A DNA stretch of 64,000 nucleotides, taken from positions 19,145,700 to 19,209,699 of the forward strand of contig CM050657.1 of assembly GCA_027574665.1 (NCBI GenBank), given 5' to 3'. This document shows, piece by piece, positions 37,546 to 50,128 of this stretch (position 1 is the stretch's first letter; each line of letters begins with the position of its first letter). Origin of the DNA: Rhynochetos jubatus (taxonomy: Eukaryota; Chordata; Aves; Eurypygiformes; Rhynochetidae). Position numbers and translations under genes: made by a program. A model generated the notes under the pieces. The model worked only from the letters and a program-made list of their open reading frames with translations. It had not been told where the DNA came from and searched no databases.

Positions 37546-40026
37546 CATCAGCACAAATCTAAGTTTAAGGGTACCCCCTTCTGCTCTGAGGAGAGCTCTC
37601 ACACACTTGGAGGTGAATGCATACAAGATCCTTTGCTGGGGGAGGCTTATCACTGCAGGATCTTATCACTGCCCATGGTGTCCGAGCTTTCACAGCCCCA
37701 CTTTAATGCAACCAAACTGCATTTCTGAGGGACTGAGACATTTGGACCTCAGGTGGTAGAAGACCCTTCTGCCTCCTGGAGTGGATCTGTACCTCAGGTC
37801 CTCCTTGCCCATACAAGGAATTTAATGATACTAGGAACAATATATATCCCTTGTGATAAAATTTCAGAGACTGATTCTCATCTCATTTATTTTGGGTTTT
37901 TTCTGTGAGAATATCTGTGACATCTGTACTTTATGTGAAGTGCTGCAAAATATGCCTGACATAAGCCAGAGCAATAAAGGTCAGAATGTGGCCTTTTACC
38001 TTCACTCACACGGTAAATTCTTGCTTTTTAAAACTATTATTAGTTGCTTTCTTATTGGTAAAATGGAATAAATCTCGGTCCTGGGAGCTGCTGAATTTCA
38101 GTACTGCTGTGAGTGCAAAGTGCATCTCATTCAGAGAATTACCCACTGGGCTAGTGTTTGCAGTGCCTGTGAACTTTCTTATATGCTTTCCAGCAGAGAA
38201 TTTCTTCTGTACAGAGCAGTTTGATTTTTTTTTTTCCCCACTGGGTCAGACTGGTTTAAAATCTTCAGTTCACAAACAGGTTTTATGAAGGGGTCATTTC
38301 TTAGAGTGGAATGTCTTTTTTTGTCTCTTTACGCTGGTATCCATTGACTTCCCTTCTTGATGTCATGGACATGAAGCTTCAAAGAATAAACCTCGAAAGG
38401 AGGAGCTGTCATAGCTGTCCTTTCCCCCAGGGGTTCAGATTGTCCTATGTAACAGGGCCAAAAAAGCGGCGTGAAGGATAAGATTGATCATGATGCCTCC
38501 TCGCAGAGTCTAAATCAGAAGCTGTTGTTGGGCTAAGGTGGGAATGAACCAGTCCAGAAGTGGGGCTACTGAATCACTTCCAGCCATTAGCATCACCACA
38601 CGATATTAGCATCCTTGTACAAAATGCTTTAGGCCATGGTGAGTCTTCAGTTCACCTCTGCTACAGTCCAGAGCTCACAGCTCATTTCTCTTCCTGATGC
38701 AGAATTCATGCGTGGGCCTGCCCGGACCCCCATGGTACCAAAAGGCACCACCATGCTGCTTGTGCCCCATTCCCACTCCTTCTATGCCTTTCACCTGAAC
38801 CTGAGCTGCTGTCATCTTTGCCTGCAGAAGCTTTGAAATGTCAGTAAAGATCTAACCATTTGTTTGATCCCCCACTGTGCTTGATTTTCACTGGGAGACA
38901 GAGATTGCTCTGCAATTTTGTGCCTTTTGTGTGCATGCCTTAGCGTGGGCTAGGCTAAGGATTCAGCGGTATCTATATGCTGACACACACGCAGTAGAGG
39001 CAGCTGGGTGCCCAGTACCGCTCCCACTCAAGTTAATAGCTAGCACTTAAGAAACGCTGTTCATGAAGATATATCCCCAGCACCAGTAACAACCTTTCCC
39101 TTCCCGGGCTGATGAGTTCCGCGCACTCGGCATCAGGGGTGACTTCAATGTCACCAGTGCACGCAGCAACAATTACGCAGTATGATGTAGCATGTGACAC
39201 TGCACTGGGACTTTCCACCACAGAGAGACCAAGGAGAGGTAACAATCTTCTTTATTAATATTCTCTCCATTTCACAGTGTAAAGCTGAAAATAACTTGTC
39301 ACGACTATACATGCTCATGTGCCTTTGTAACCAAAGCAACAGCTATTGATGCACGCTTTTCTTGCTAACTACTCCTCTGCCCCAGAACTTACTAGCGTTG
39401 GCTCACAACCGTGAGCAACATTTTCTGAGGAGGAAGGGAATAGGTGGCAAACAGGACAGTTTGTTTTCTAGTTTTGTGAAGAAAGATTTTGGGTTTAGAT
39501 ATGTCACTCTCTGCTTTGATCAGTGGGTCATGTATATAATCTTCTGGGGTCTCATTGACTACTTCTGTTTCTTCTTTTCATGATTCCTTTAAACTGCTGG
39601 AAAAGGCGTTTCCTCCTCACGGACTGTCTTCTACTTCTTTCATACCTTCAAAACGTTGTACAGACAACTCAAATCCTTCAGCTGACATCTTTACTGCAAA
39701 AAATTCAGGCCCTTAATTCACATCTGCAAAGCTCTTTATTATTTATCCTACTTCTAAATCACTGCTTTTTCTCTCCTGATCCATTCCTCGTGCTCAAAGC
39801 CGTCTTTATCTTCTTGTATCTCCTTTGGTTTTCTTCTCCTGATTTGGTTTTATACTTTCCTTTGAACTTCTACTAGCCCTGACATCAACTGCCAGAATTC
39901 CTCTTTCTTCAAAATTCTTCTTAAAACATCCCCAAATCCCTCCCCTCCTCATTATTACCTTTCATATATTTTTATTCTTCAGCAGTGATTTGTTCTGTGT
40001 GATTGTGTACCTCCTCTTAGGCACAC

Positions 40027-40415
40027 TGCAAGGTTTGTAATGTCAGATTTTTAAGGCCAGACAGGCTCATGGTGACGAATTGTCTGACTTCGGGCATAAA
40101 AACACCCCAGAATTTCGCCCATACCTTCCTGCGTCGGTGCCAAAAGAGGCAAAGCAGAGACTTTATTGTGAGAAAGTTATCTAATCTCCATTTAAACAGT
40201 TTAGTAATAGAATATTTACCATAACACACCTTAAAGATGATTTGTTGCATGGTTATCCCCTGCTTCTCCCCCAGTTTACAAACTGGGATCTTACCTGTCC
40301 AGTCCAAACTTCCAGCAGTATATATTATGCATTCATCTCTGAAAGCTAAAAAATCCTTTAGTACTTGTTATCTCCTCCCTGTATACATACCTATGGATCA
40401 TGATCAAGGCAACTT
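40027..40415 (-). mobile_element. Ancient L3-like CR1 LINE fragment
   Basis: The + strand carries the reverse complement of an old CR1. In order it reads TTTTTAAGGCCAGACAGGCT, TTGTCTGACTT, CCCAGAATTTC, CTAATCTCCATTTAAACAG, CCTGTCCAGTCCAAACTTCC, AGCTAAAAAATCCTTTAGTA and ATGGATCATGATCAAGGCAA. These match, in the same order, the L3/CR1 phrases 'ttaaggccagaagggacca', 'gtctgacc', 'ccaatcttgatttaaa', 'attaaagagccctttagtac' and 'gtgatcaagtca'. It is 5'-truncated and very diverged, so it is older than the avian radiation by inference. The pyrimidine-rich sequence to its left is not clearly part of it. Confidence 0.75.
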
Positions 40416-40425
40416 TAAATATTCC

Positions 40426-40460
40426 TTTTGATTAGCTTTTTGATTAGCTTTCTTTGATTA
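40426..40460. repeat. 12-bp degenerate tandem repeat
   Basis: TTTTGATTAGC occurs twice with a 12-base period, followed by a partial third unit (TTTGATTA). It is a short local duplication at the edge of the old CR1. Confidence 0.85.
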
Positions 40461-42317
40461 TCCCCTTTAAAGTAAATCATCTATTTCTGGATCTTCTGTA
40501 CAGTGATACGTAATATCTAATGCCCTGTGTTGGTTTTGAATATTAATACCCACCTTCCATTCCACCCTGAGATAGAGGTATAATGCTGATGAGAGGTGAA
40601 CAAGTAATTTGCAATGGATAACATCATTCAGTAAGTTGAGCCTTTTTCTCTGTTCAAATATTTCATTCCATGGATTGAAAATATACATTCCAAGTTAACA
40701 TATAATCAACTGGATGGGCTTTTTTTCATAACCCACTACAGAATATGCACTGGATGATTAGTGTATTGGCTGTTAGATTAAAAATAGGTGAATTAAATAG
40801 AGTTCATCACAATAAATAATAATGTGAATATTATTAAATGTATTATGGTAGATATCTTCAGGATGGTAGCAGCAACACAAAGCTTAAACTTACTTATTAC
40901 TATGGTCAGATAAGGTCCCTGGCATTTATTATCAGCAATGCAATTTCTCAGCTAGTAATGGCAAAACAGACTTGAGATATTTCATCCCACAGAAGGAGTC
41001 CCTCTCCAAACCAACCAGTTTTACTCACATCTTTTTAAACACTTTCCACTGGCTAAAAAATGCGCAATATACTCTGGATGTTTCGTTCCATCACGCCCAT
41101 GCTACAACGTCAAAAATGCCTAACGTTTTCAAACATAAACTTTGCAAAATATCTTGAAAATCACAACCTGATCTCACCAACACCTGGCACAGACATCTTA
41201 GTATAACGTGCCTTTATGACCTAATTTATAAACATCTCAGGCTTAACTCATTAGCACACTACAAATTTAATTGCTGTTATTAATCCATTGTGCAAACCAT
41301 GTGCCCCATTTTAAACTGAATGTTCAGCTCTAACATCCAGTATGAATTTATATCCAAAATCAATCCCAACTAGCCAAAGTCTTACACTGTGCCATTGCAC
41401 CAGCCACACATACATTGCAGAAACCACCAGCACCTCAAGAAGACATTTCAAAGCTCATAAGTTCCTATCTGTATGCTTCTGTAACTATCTGTACTAAAAG
41501 TCTTAACTACATAACGTAGCCAATGTGTATTTGCTACAGCTCAAAGGGAGACCGCTAATTTGCATTGGAGCAAACTGGGCTTTTGCCTTTAGTTCCAGTT
41601 CAACCCCAGTGTTTTGGCCAAGACTGCAGTCATCACAGAGCTGCTTTTAGCACGTTGAAAACATTGGCTCTGTGATTGCTGCACACAAACTTGTGTTTCT
41701 GAGGATAGTTCTGTCAGGTAAACTCAGTGTCACAGAGAGAGCTCCCAGCAGCACATGCATTTGTTGACATGGAGGTTTGGGTATTCAGACATTTGTTTTG
41801 CTCTCTTGTTGCTGTTATGAACATCAGGTGCTTCCATTTCAAAAATCTGGGCTGTTGCAAGCACAGAGCAATACACACATCACACAATAAAGCAAACGAT
41901 AACCCAGCCCTGCAAGGTGGCTGAACACCTACAGCGCAGCGATGAATGCTGTCAACTCCTTTAGAGCTCAGCTTTATCTCACACCTTGCGGGGTGATGAT
42001 CCAAGGCAAGAGAGTTAAAAGGAAAAAGCTCTTGGTAGCCAAAACCTGTTCTGCAGTCTCAGCCGGTGACAAGGTCCGTCAGCGGTCCTGCATGCTCACA
42101 CTTGACCCACCTCCTGCTACGGAGCGTGAGGTTTCCAAGCTGGCAACAGCAGGGATGTTTTGCAATCCTCCTAATGGAATGACTGATAGGAGCTGACAGG
42201 CAGCCTCTCTGGGCAGCCTGGCCATCATATCACTGAGAAAATGTATTTCTCATTAATTCTGGAGGCTATTTTAGCAGATCATGCTGTGCCACAATTCAGA
42301 GAAGAGAAGTCCCTGCT

Positions 42318-42400
42318 TTAATCAAATCCGGGGGAAAATCCCATTGAGGTCAATGACTGTTGTGTGTACAGGCAGAACTAAGTGCCTAATATGCCTAAGT
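42318..42400. repeat. Ancient amniote repeat remnant (motif-defined)
   Basis: AATCAAATCC, then AAAATCCCATTGAGGTCAAT, then AACTAAGTGCCTAA. This resembles 'ggatcaaatcctgctc...aaaatcccattgaagtcaatgg...' followed by 'agtgcctaa'. Decayed; borders uncertain. Confidence 0.42.
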
Positions 42401-44689
42401 CTATATTGTCGCAGAGGTCTGTGGAGCTTGTTGCTGCCTTAAGAATGAATTTTGAATTTTCTCATGTCAGAAAAGAGATAACATTTCTCTTATCCCCCTC
42501 CATAAAAAACAATGGGTATCCTCCCTCTTCTGGATCTATGGCCATTTTGAAGGACAACACTTGTCTTGAAACACAGAGCTTTTCATTTTCTCTTGGAAAA
42601 TTGGGATGTAATGGTTTTCCTCATCCTGCACATTAGAAGAACAAAAACATTTTGGCCCATAAACAGAAAGATCAGTTCATTCTTAAGACACTGCACCGGT
42701 ATCCAGATAATCTAAGTGCAGCTTCTGACCAGTTCACGTGTTTCCTATGTTCTCAGTGCATGACAGCTGAAGCAACTTGTCAAAATTAACATTTTTTTCA
42801 GGGCAGAATAGGTCTCTTCCTATGTATGCCATTTTAGGGATTCAGACCAGTCTGGCTTTAGAATACACTATTTTTAAGACATAACTCAGCTGCGAAAAAT
42901 CAGCTTCATTCTGCTCTCAGGTACACTAGTAAAAATATAGTGTAATTGAAAACTGGATTGAGAAGGCAAATAAAATAACATAACAGAGAGTTTCTATCAG
43001 GTTGATACTGATTTGGGAGCTTTTTATTGCTGTAGTTATTGCTGATATTTCCATTCCAGAAACAATTCTACATGTACAAAGCCAAGGAATTTAACATTTT
43101 TCTTGTATTCTTTCTTCTTTAATAATATCTACCTCCACATATTTTCTACCTACTTCTATTTTTTTGGTACCAGATCATTCATGTTAGAATAATTGTTGCT
43201 TGAATCATACTTATATTTACATGCTAAGATAAGTTATTAGTTTAAATGTCACAATTATTAAAACAGATGGATTAATTGTCTTTAATTTCAAGAAAGATGG
43301 ATTTATTTAGTACCAGCTGCACTTAATAGGCAACACATACCTTTCTGTAGTTAGTAGCTGTTGAAATCCCAATATGAAGCATAATACCAATCCAATTAGG
43401 GTTTTAACTATTAACAGAGGCCCATAAATCATGTCTCAAAGATGTTCAACAGGAACATTGTGGCCAGAAAAGCTCCAGACCATTTTAAAAACCTACAGGG
43501 TAGCTCAAAAGTAACGTTCAGATTTCACAAGTTGAATTTTCAATTCATTCTGCCTTTTACCAGGTTGCAAAGCAGAGCTTTAAGCTTTACAAAAGAAACC
43601 TTAGAAATGGGTGTAGAAAACCAGCCATTTTGTGCTGCTCTCAGGCCTGTATTGTTCCCTCGAGTTGCAAAGGTCCTTAAGAAGTTACACATTCATTATC
43701 CTCTTCCCTCTTTTTGTGTACCATCTCCTTTCTTCAGGGAGATGAAACTACAGGCAGGAGTTTGTGCTGTGCCCAGGATCATTACTGGTTATGTGGTTTT
43801 CTATCTGCACATCTGCTCTTGAAGAACTACAGAGGACATCACGCAAAAAGAGATAAAGTCACTTTTCAGAAACATCTTTATACACAGTCAACTTGTCTTC
43901 TACTAAATTAGCAGCCATTCAGCCACATAAAGTAGTTTGCTATTGCAATGACTCAGGCATGATTTTTCACTGCCCCTTTGAACAGTGCTGTCCATTTTAC
44001 GGGCTAACCACATCAGTCACCATCTCTGGCTGCCTGATTCATCTCTTCACATTTAAGTCAAGTTCCCAGAAGATGTTGAGCTCAGTGCTAGGAAGGACTG
44101 ACATCTCTTTCAGTTAGTTTCTGCATTTTAGTTTCCTTCTTTTTATATTTTTCCCTCTTCTTGGGCTAAAAGCCCTGAAAACCCCCTACAGCAAGTATCC
44201 CACGTTTCTCCCAGGAGCATTTCCCAGTCAGAGTCACTTTCTTTCTCTCAAGCACTTTCCTAAATCACCAGATGGATGCAGCATCCAGGTATTGGCCCGT
44301 GGCTCTGACTACACTCAGGTAAAGCACTCAGCAACACTCAACCTTTAGCCCTGCCTGTGCGAGGCTACCAAAGTTGTTCAACTGAGCACAGTTTATAATC
44401 CCCTTTCACAAAAATACCCTGCTGTTTAAACCATGACCCATTACTGGCACAGCGGGATCTGACCCAACACCGCTGAGGACTTGTGATGGCAAAAGGCATC
44501 TCCCGTCCTGGAAGGGCAGTTCTGCTGCCCAGAGCATCCCCACTGAATCGCCTTATTGGAATTAGCATATTTCTCACCCTGAAAACTCTCTTATCCTTAA
44601 GAAAGAGGCAATATTAACAAAACTGGTTAAAAGCTGCGGGTTTGGCCAATAGCTTCATGTAGATGATAATTGGCCCCTTCACAGGGGTT

Positions 44690-44990
44690 GTTCTGTGGTG
44701 TTTACATCCACTACCCCACCGCCCCGTGGCAGATTCATGCCTGTTCCTGTCAGCACGCCCAGGAAGCCTGTCTGCACCGCAGCTAGCTGGGTGGCTGAGA
44801 GCCTGCCAGCATGGAACGACAGCCACGCTGACTATCCAAGGGAGCTCGGCTCGCTCCGCCAGACCAGCTCTGCTCACATCCCAGCGTCCTCGCTGGGGCA
44901 GGGGTTGGTGGTCCAGGTCAAGAACCACGTCTGCAGGGATGCTTGGAGCTAGAGCTCCCGCCTGGTACAGATACGCATGGTAGATACTGA
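44690..44990. other. GC-rich intronic patch
   Basis: About 300 bases of markedly GC-rich sequence with a dozen or so CpG (for example ACCGCCCCGTGG and CTCGGCTCGCTCCGCC) lie in an otherwise AT-rich intron. Overlapping open frames on both strands reflect the composition and match nothing that I recognise. Confidence 0.5.
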
Positions 44991-47900
44991 GAGCAACAAA
45001 CCATAATTCAGATAGGAGCAGGGGCTCACCTTGTCAACGCTCTGGATCAGCCTTGCAAAGCACATATAGCCTCTGCTTCACTGGTCTCAGAGTCACTTCA
45101 CCGTAGCAAAGAAACACTGAAATCCTTCACATTTACTGAGATGAGAGGGTCAGATGTGATACAAGCGATACAAGAGCTGAGGACTCCCGTGGCACTCCCC
45201 ATGCACAGGAGTTTGTGGGACCGGAGGCCAGGCCTGTGGGCAGAGAGCTTCCCGGAACTAGCACTGCGTTTTCGCGTTTGCGCTCAGTCCCTGTTTTCCC
45301 ACCCGCTGGCATCGTGGACAGGGATTTTCAAGAGCAGCCTCCAGCCTTTGCCATACTCTATGTATTCCGGGTTTTTTCTTTAATGAATAGTGATCTCTTT
45401 GGAAGGATATAAAGCATGGATTTCTTTTCTCCCAACACATAAAGGGATATTTATTAGAGTATCAAACAGATCTTGAAGCCTAAGGTAACCCATCTGCAAT
45501 ACCTCTGCCTTTCAGAAGTCAGCAGAATACATGGATCTATCGCTGTGGTGCTCTGCAAATCCACTTTCAAAATACACTGCATACAAAATAACTCACAGAG
45601 ACTTAAATACGTTAATAACTTAAGAACCTAAATAAGCTGATATTTGATGTGACCTACATTAATGGGGAGGCATTACATGGCAGATAAGCAGAAAGTTCTC
45701 ATCTATTGTATAATACATGATTTATTCATACCATAAACACACCGAGAAAAGGATATGCTCTGGCATTCTGTCTACTTATTTTTTCTGCAGAAAAAAAAAA
45801 AATTATGTAAGAAGATCATTCTGGTGAGAAGATATTCATATCACAACAGCAACAGACTTAGTGGCAGGGCTGCCAGATACTTCTTTATGGTTGGAAAGAT
45901 ATAGAGAAAAGCGCATAGGTTGCACCGCAGTGCACCCATAATTCTAACTACCAGCCTAAGAGTGGAAGCAGTTCATAGAAGAGGCTAATGGCTTTACCCT
46001 GACTGATATCATTGCATTAATAAAAACCATCAATAAAAGCATCAATTCCTGCTGTACTGTAAATGAGACAGTGGCTGAGTGTGCACTGCAGCTGCAAGAT
46101 AAGGCACTAGAAAGATATCTAAATTTTTGGCTAATTCTAGATGTCAAGATAATTGGATTTTCCAAATTAAACCTTTCCGTAGTTAAAGAGGATTAAGGTT
46201 AGGGACTGTAGCAGGGAAAGCTACTGTCACTGTTATGAAGAATTTGCTGCTACAGTGCCATTTTTCTTCTTCTATGTCTGCTCTAAGCAGGCAAAATGGC
46301 AAGAGCTTCATAAAAATATTGAAGTGGTTATATCACTTGCCATCAAAAGTTGGCACAGGAAAGCTTTGTTTCTTGTGCATCTACCTATTCATTTTATGAG
46401 CCCTTAACACAATTTCAGTGGGTGTTGAAGGGACAATATAAGATTGTTTAGGGTAAAATTTTATTAAAATGTCTGTGAAACGTAGCATTATTAGATATGG
46501 TAGAACGTAAAGATACTGCAGAGCCAAGGTACTCCGAGGAGTATGTGGTGTTGGGTCAAAAACCTTGATCAAAATTAAGTTTGTTGTTTAGGAATGTCTT
46601 TAGGCTTTTTAATTGTCACAATAGCAATGTACATCACTCAAACTTTGTGAACGCTTGTGTTTCAAGAAAGAATTAATTGCTATTTTAATAGATGTTCTGA
46701 CAATATAAACACTCCTTGAGACACTTTGGCTCCAGATGGTTTCTCTGCAGACTTTCTCTGATTCCTCACACTTCCAAAACAGGGATATAAACCTCCTGAC
46801 ATAGCAGAGCATGAGTCAGTCCCATAACTACAAAAAGAAATCTTCCCTATCATCAGATTACTCTGCAGCCTCTTCTTGAGAGGCTTCTTGCATCTTTGCT
46901 GAAGCAGTAGATTTTGTTCGCTGCTGAGGTAAGTCACCACATTCAAGGGACTTACATCAGTCGTAGTTCATACATTATTGTACATTGCTAGAGATCTTTC
47001 TTACGGTTTAAGGTCATCTCAAGGACTGTATTTTTATAGCTCTGCTGGAATGAAGGCTTGGAGTGTAGCACCATGTGATGAAATACCATGGCAGAGCCCA
47101 CTTGCAAGATATGCCAAAAAACGTTCATCTTTATTGTTTTTATCAGTTTAGCGGCTACCCCCGTACTCATGAAAGAGCCTGACATTTCTTCCACTCCAAG
47201 GCCAGAACAGCAACATCCCCCCTGATGTACCTGAAGGACATTGCAGAAAGGACCCTTCAGATAGAGAGACACCAAACACATGCAAATAGGAAAAAAGAGT
47301 TGTCCTGTCCTCCCTGCAAGGTCTCTGCTGAAAGTCCATTGGAGCCCTTGCAAGCCTCTCCACAGTGTGACTATGTCTTGAGTAGCTGCATGGTGTACAG
47401 CACGACAGATGATGTTCTGTAGGCATTCCTGTTTCCTGGACACAATGCCAGATATTCATCCACGGGCATGGACTTCAGTGCATAAAGACTTAAGGAGAAA
47501 AATCCTTAGGGATTTCATCATATAAAGTTTTCTCCTCCAAAGTTTTTATGAGCTGAAGTTTTATATCCTTAAAGACTTTACCCCATAAAAATCCAAGAGG
47601 ATAATAAAACAAATAGCATCTATGCTCAGGGTCAGTAGCTTGGGAAAAAAAAAGAAGTGCTCTTGGGTAATAATAATACCTTCTGCAGCAGTATTGACCA
47701 GAACCTACAGATCTATTCTTTTCCCTGTTGGTTGACGTTTTACCGTTATTGCCCTCCGAGCTAGTCACTATTTGCATGCTGTGCAGAGCAGCCATGGGTC
47801 CATGGCAATGCAGAGATATTATAGGCATGACTTTGAACTGTTCTTGAGGACGATAAAGCCAAAAGTGAACTTTGCAAGCAGAATACAAAGCTTGTCTGGT

Positions 47901-49980
47901 CCAACCGCTCACGTTTTCATCTTGCTGCCTCACTCCGTATATTTTAAATATGAACTGTATGAATACACCTCAAAAATCACATTCACATGCTCATATTAAT
48001 CCAGAAGAGGAAATGGTTGCCAAGCTCTAGAAAATCAGCAGAATACCCAACGTCTCACACAAAATAAGGCTGACCTAATTCTGTGCCTATATTTACACAG
48101 GAAATTCAGTAAAACTTGAACAAGTAGTCCTCTGGTTTTTTTAAAGTGTACCTTAGAAAGCCAGATTGGTACCATTGTTTTGCTACTGATCCTCTAAGAG
48201 CCTTGAATGACAAGATAATTGAAGTCCATAGAAATATGAAATCTGAAAATCATTTTCCTATAAATCAGTGCAGACTGGTAAGTATTCCCGCTGGGAGGAA
48301 CAGGCACAGATCCATTCATGGGCCTCCAAGCTCTTAGCAGCAGGACACACTTGATATTTTCTGGTCTGATAACTCCATGGATAACATGGATAACATGGCT
48401 GTGCCTGGAGAAAGCTGGAACTCCTCCTCACCAGGGGAAATGTTATTGGTGCCCCAGGTGGTCATGATACTATTACACACATTTGAAGCTTGTTAATTTT
48501 CCACTGTCCACTCCAGCCTGCTTCCACCCAGTAAATGCAGGATAATGGGCTGACTAAATATAGTAATCTAAAGTATAAACAAATCCTCAGCGACACCCTT
48601 GACACCCAGGCAGAGTATTCGGTGTAAGATGTGCACATACAGCAGCCTATCTCAATATCTGCTCGAAACAATTATAGCGTTTCTATGGTATTTTTGCACA
48701 CCCCGTACCAATAAACACAATGGAAATAAACTGGCATAAGACCATACCAGAAGACTTGTTGTCTAAAGCTGTCAAGGAGAAGGACATAGATACTTAACCA
48801 ATTGACACTCTCAGCCTTCCGTTCTGGGTTGGTGGGAGCAGACGACAGCTATACAAGTGACTGACGGAGGGATTCTGTGTCTTGGGTAATTTTCCATAGG
48901 TGGAGGATAGACCGGAGAATAAAAGTGAGGACTAGTCAATAAAACACCAAGCTAGTCCTGTAATGATACTTTCTGCAAATCACTTCAACATATAAGGTGA
49001 TATGGAAAATTCTTACACCCTGTTAAAAAATACATCTCTCTTCCTCTCATGCTTTTCTGACCACCTCTATTAACCTTGTGTTAGCACTGTCACTATTAAC
49101 CGTGCTTACGCTTTTGCCAAGCATAACATGAACGAAGCCTCGCAGTTCCCTGCTGGAACTGGTTTCCAGGAAGGACTGGCCACGTCAGAAGACAAAATCT
49201 TTGTTAATAACAGATGCAGCCAAAGCAGTGATGAATGTGGTAGCACCCACAGCCCCAGCCTGGGAGGAACTGCAGCTCCACCCCCCTTGCACCGATCAGT
49301 AAGGGTACGGAGCAAGGCTCTTTCCAGGCTGGCGGCAGTTCCAGCACCAGTACTTTGGGGTCCACCGAGTGTGAAATCCACCTCTCTGCATAACATCAGC
49401 ACAATGCATCCTTTGAGTCATTTTTAAGGGATGACAAGGTTCATAAGCTTCCTGTTGCCCTCTGCACAAGAGTGAATTTTACCTTTATTGCAAATGGTGC
49501 CTAAATGCCATATTTTAAGACTAATATTCCGTATAGGCACAGTGCCTGATTCATGCCAACCCAAAGGGTAATATAAATGCTTAGTATTGTTTAACCAGCT
49601 TCCAAGGACTGAATAAAGCCCTCGGATGAAAGATGTGACCTTCAGAGAGCATGGAATCACTCTTTCTTTTCATCTAGAAGATAATTTATCTAATACTTTT
49701 CTCCTCATTGAAGACATAGGCTCGCTGCACTGAAAACTGTTTACAAATGTTCTTTCTCCATTAAATTGATTTTCTGAGTATAGATAGGCCATGTTTTCTG
49801 GAACTAATTTAAATTCCCCTCTAATTAATATTCAAGACCAAAATATGTTATCTTTGCATGACTGTGCAATTATTAAAGGGAAAATATCATCTCTGAAAGT
49901 AATTATTTTTCTTTTTTCTCTTTTTTTTTTTAACTAGCCATTAACCAACATGAAATGTATAATTTCTCTGCCTTTTTTAG

Positions 49981-50128
49981 GCTATGATTGAAGAAGCCAT
50001 CACTACAGCAGTATCTTTTTCAGTTATGTACACACCATCTGTGAAAAAAATCAAGGCTGACAAAATAAAGAAGGTAAAGGACCTGTTTGCTGAAAAGCAC
50101 CCTGATTACATGGAGCACATATATACAG
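49981..50128 (+). CDS. SPATA16: SPATA16 exon (probable human exon 6)
   Basis: This 148-nt exon is entered in phase 0 and ends one base into a codon (ACA G|gtaaca). It encodes AMIEEAITTAVSFSVMYTP, then a highly basic stretch KKIKADKIKKVKDLF and AEKHPDYMEHIYT. The MIEEA and FSVMYTP blocks fit the human protein as I recall it. The Lys-rich segment (nine Lys in fifteen residues around KKIKADKIKKVK) is predicted helical. The frame stays open past the donor for 99 more codons into the intron, ending in a CR1 fragment, but the donor is good and the next exon splices in frame. Confidence 0.93.

Larger units (their letters stand above)
37009..49980 (+). other. SPATA16: SPATA16 intron, ~13 kb (intron 5 by human numbering)
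   Basis: This is the largest complete intron here, from GTAAGA to a CTCTGCCTTTTTTAG acceptor. It contains motif remnants at 37484 and 42318, a pyrimidine-rich stretch at about 39590-40020, an L3-like CR1 at 40027, a 12-bp tandem at 40426, a GC-rich patch at 44690 and a 9-bp tandem (CATGGATAA) near 48376. Two unrecognised minus-strand open frames of 151 and 147 codons sit back to back at 46988-47933. I find no gene that I can defend. Confidence 0.85.

Noticed and set aside
44614-44983. Overlapping frames of about 100 codons in the GC-rich patch
   Set aside because: GC-rich sequence lacks stop codons in all frames; translations match nothing.
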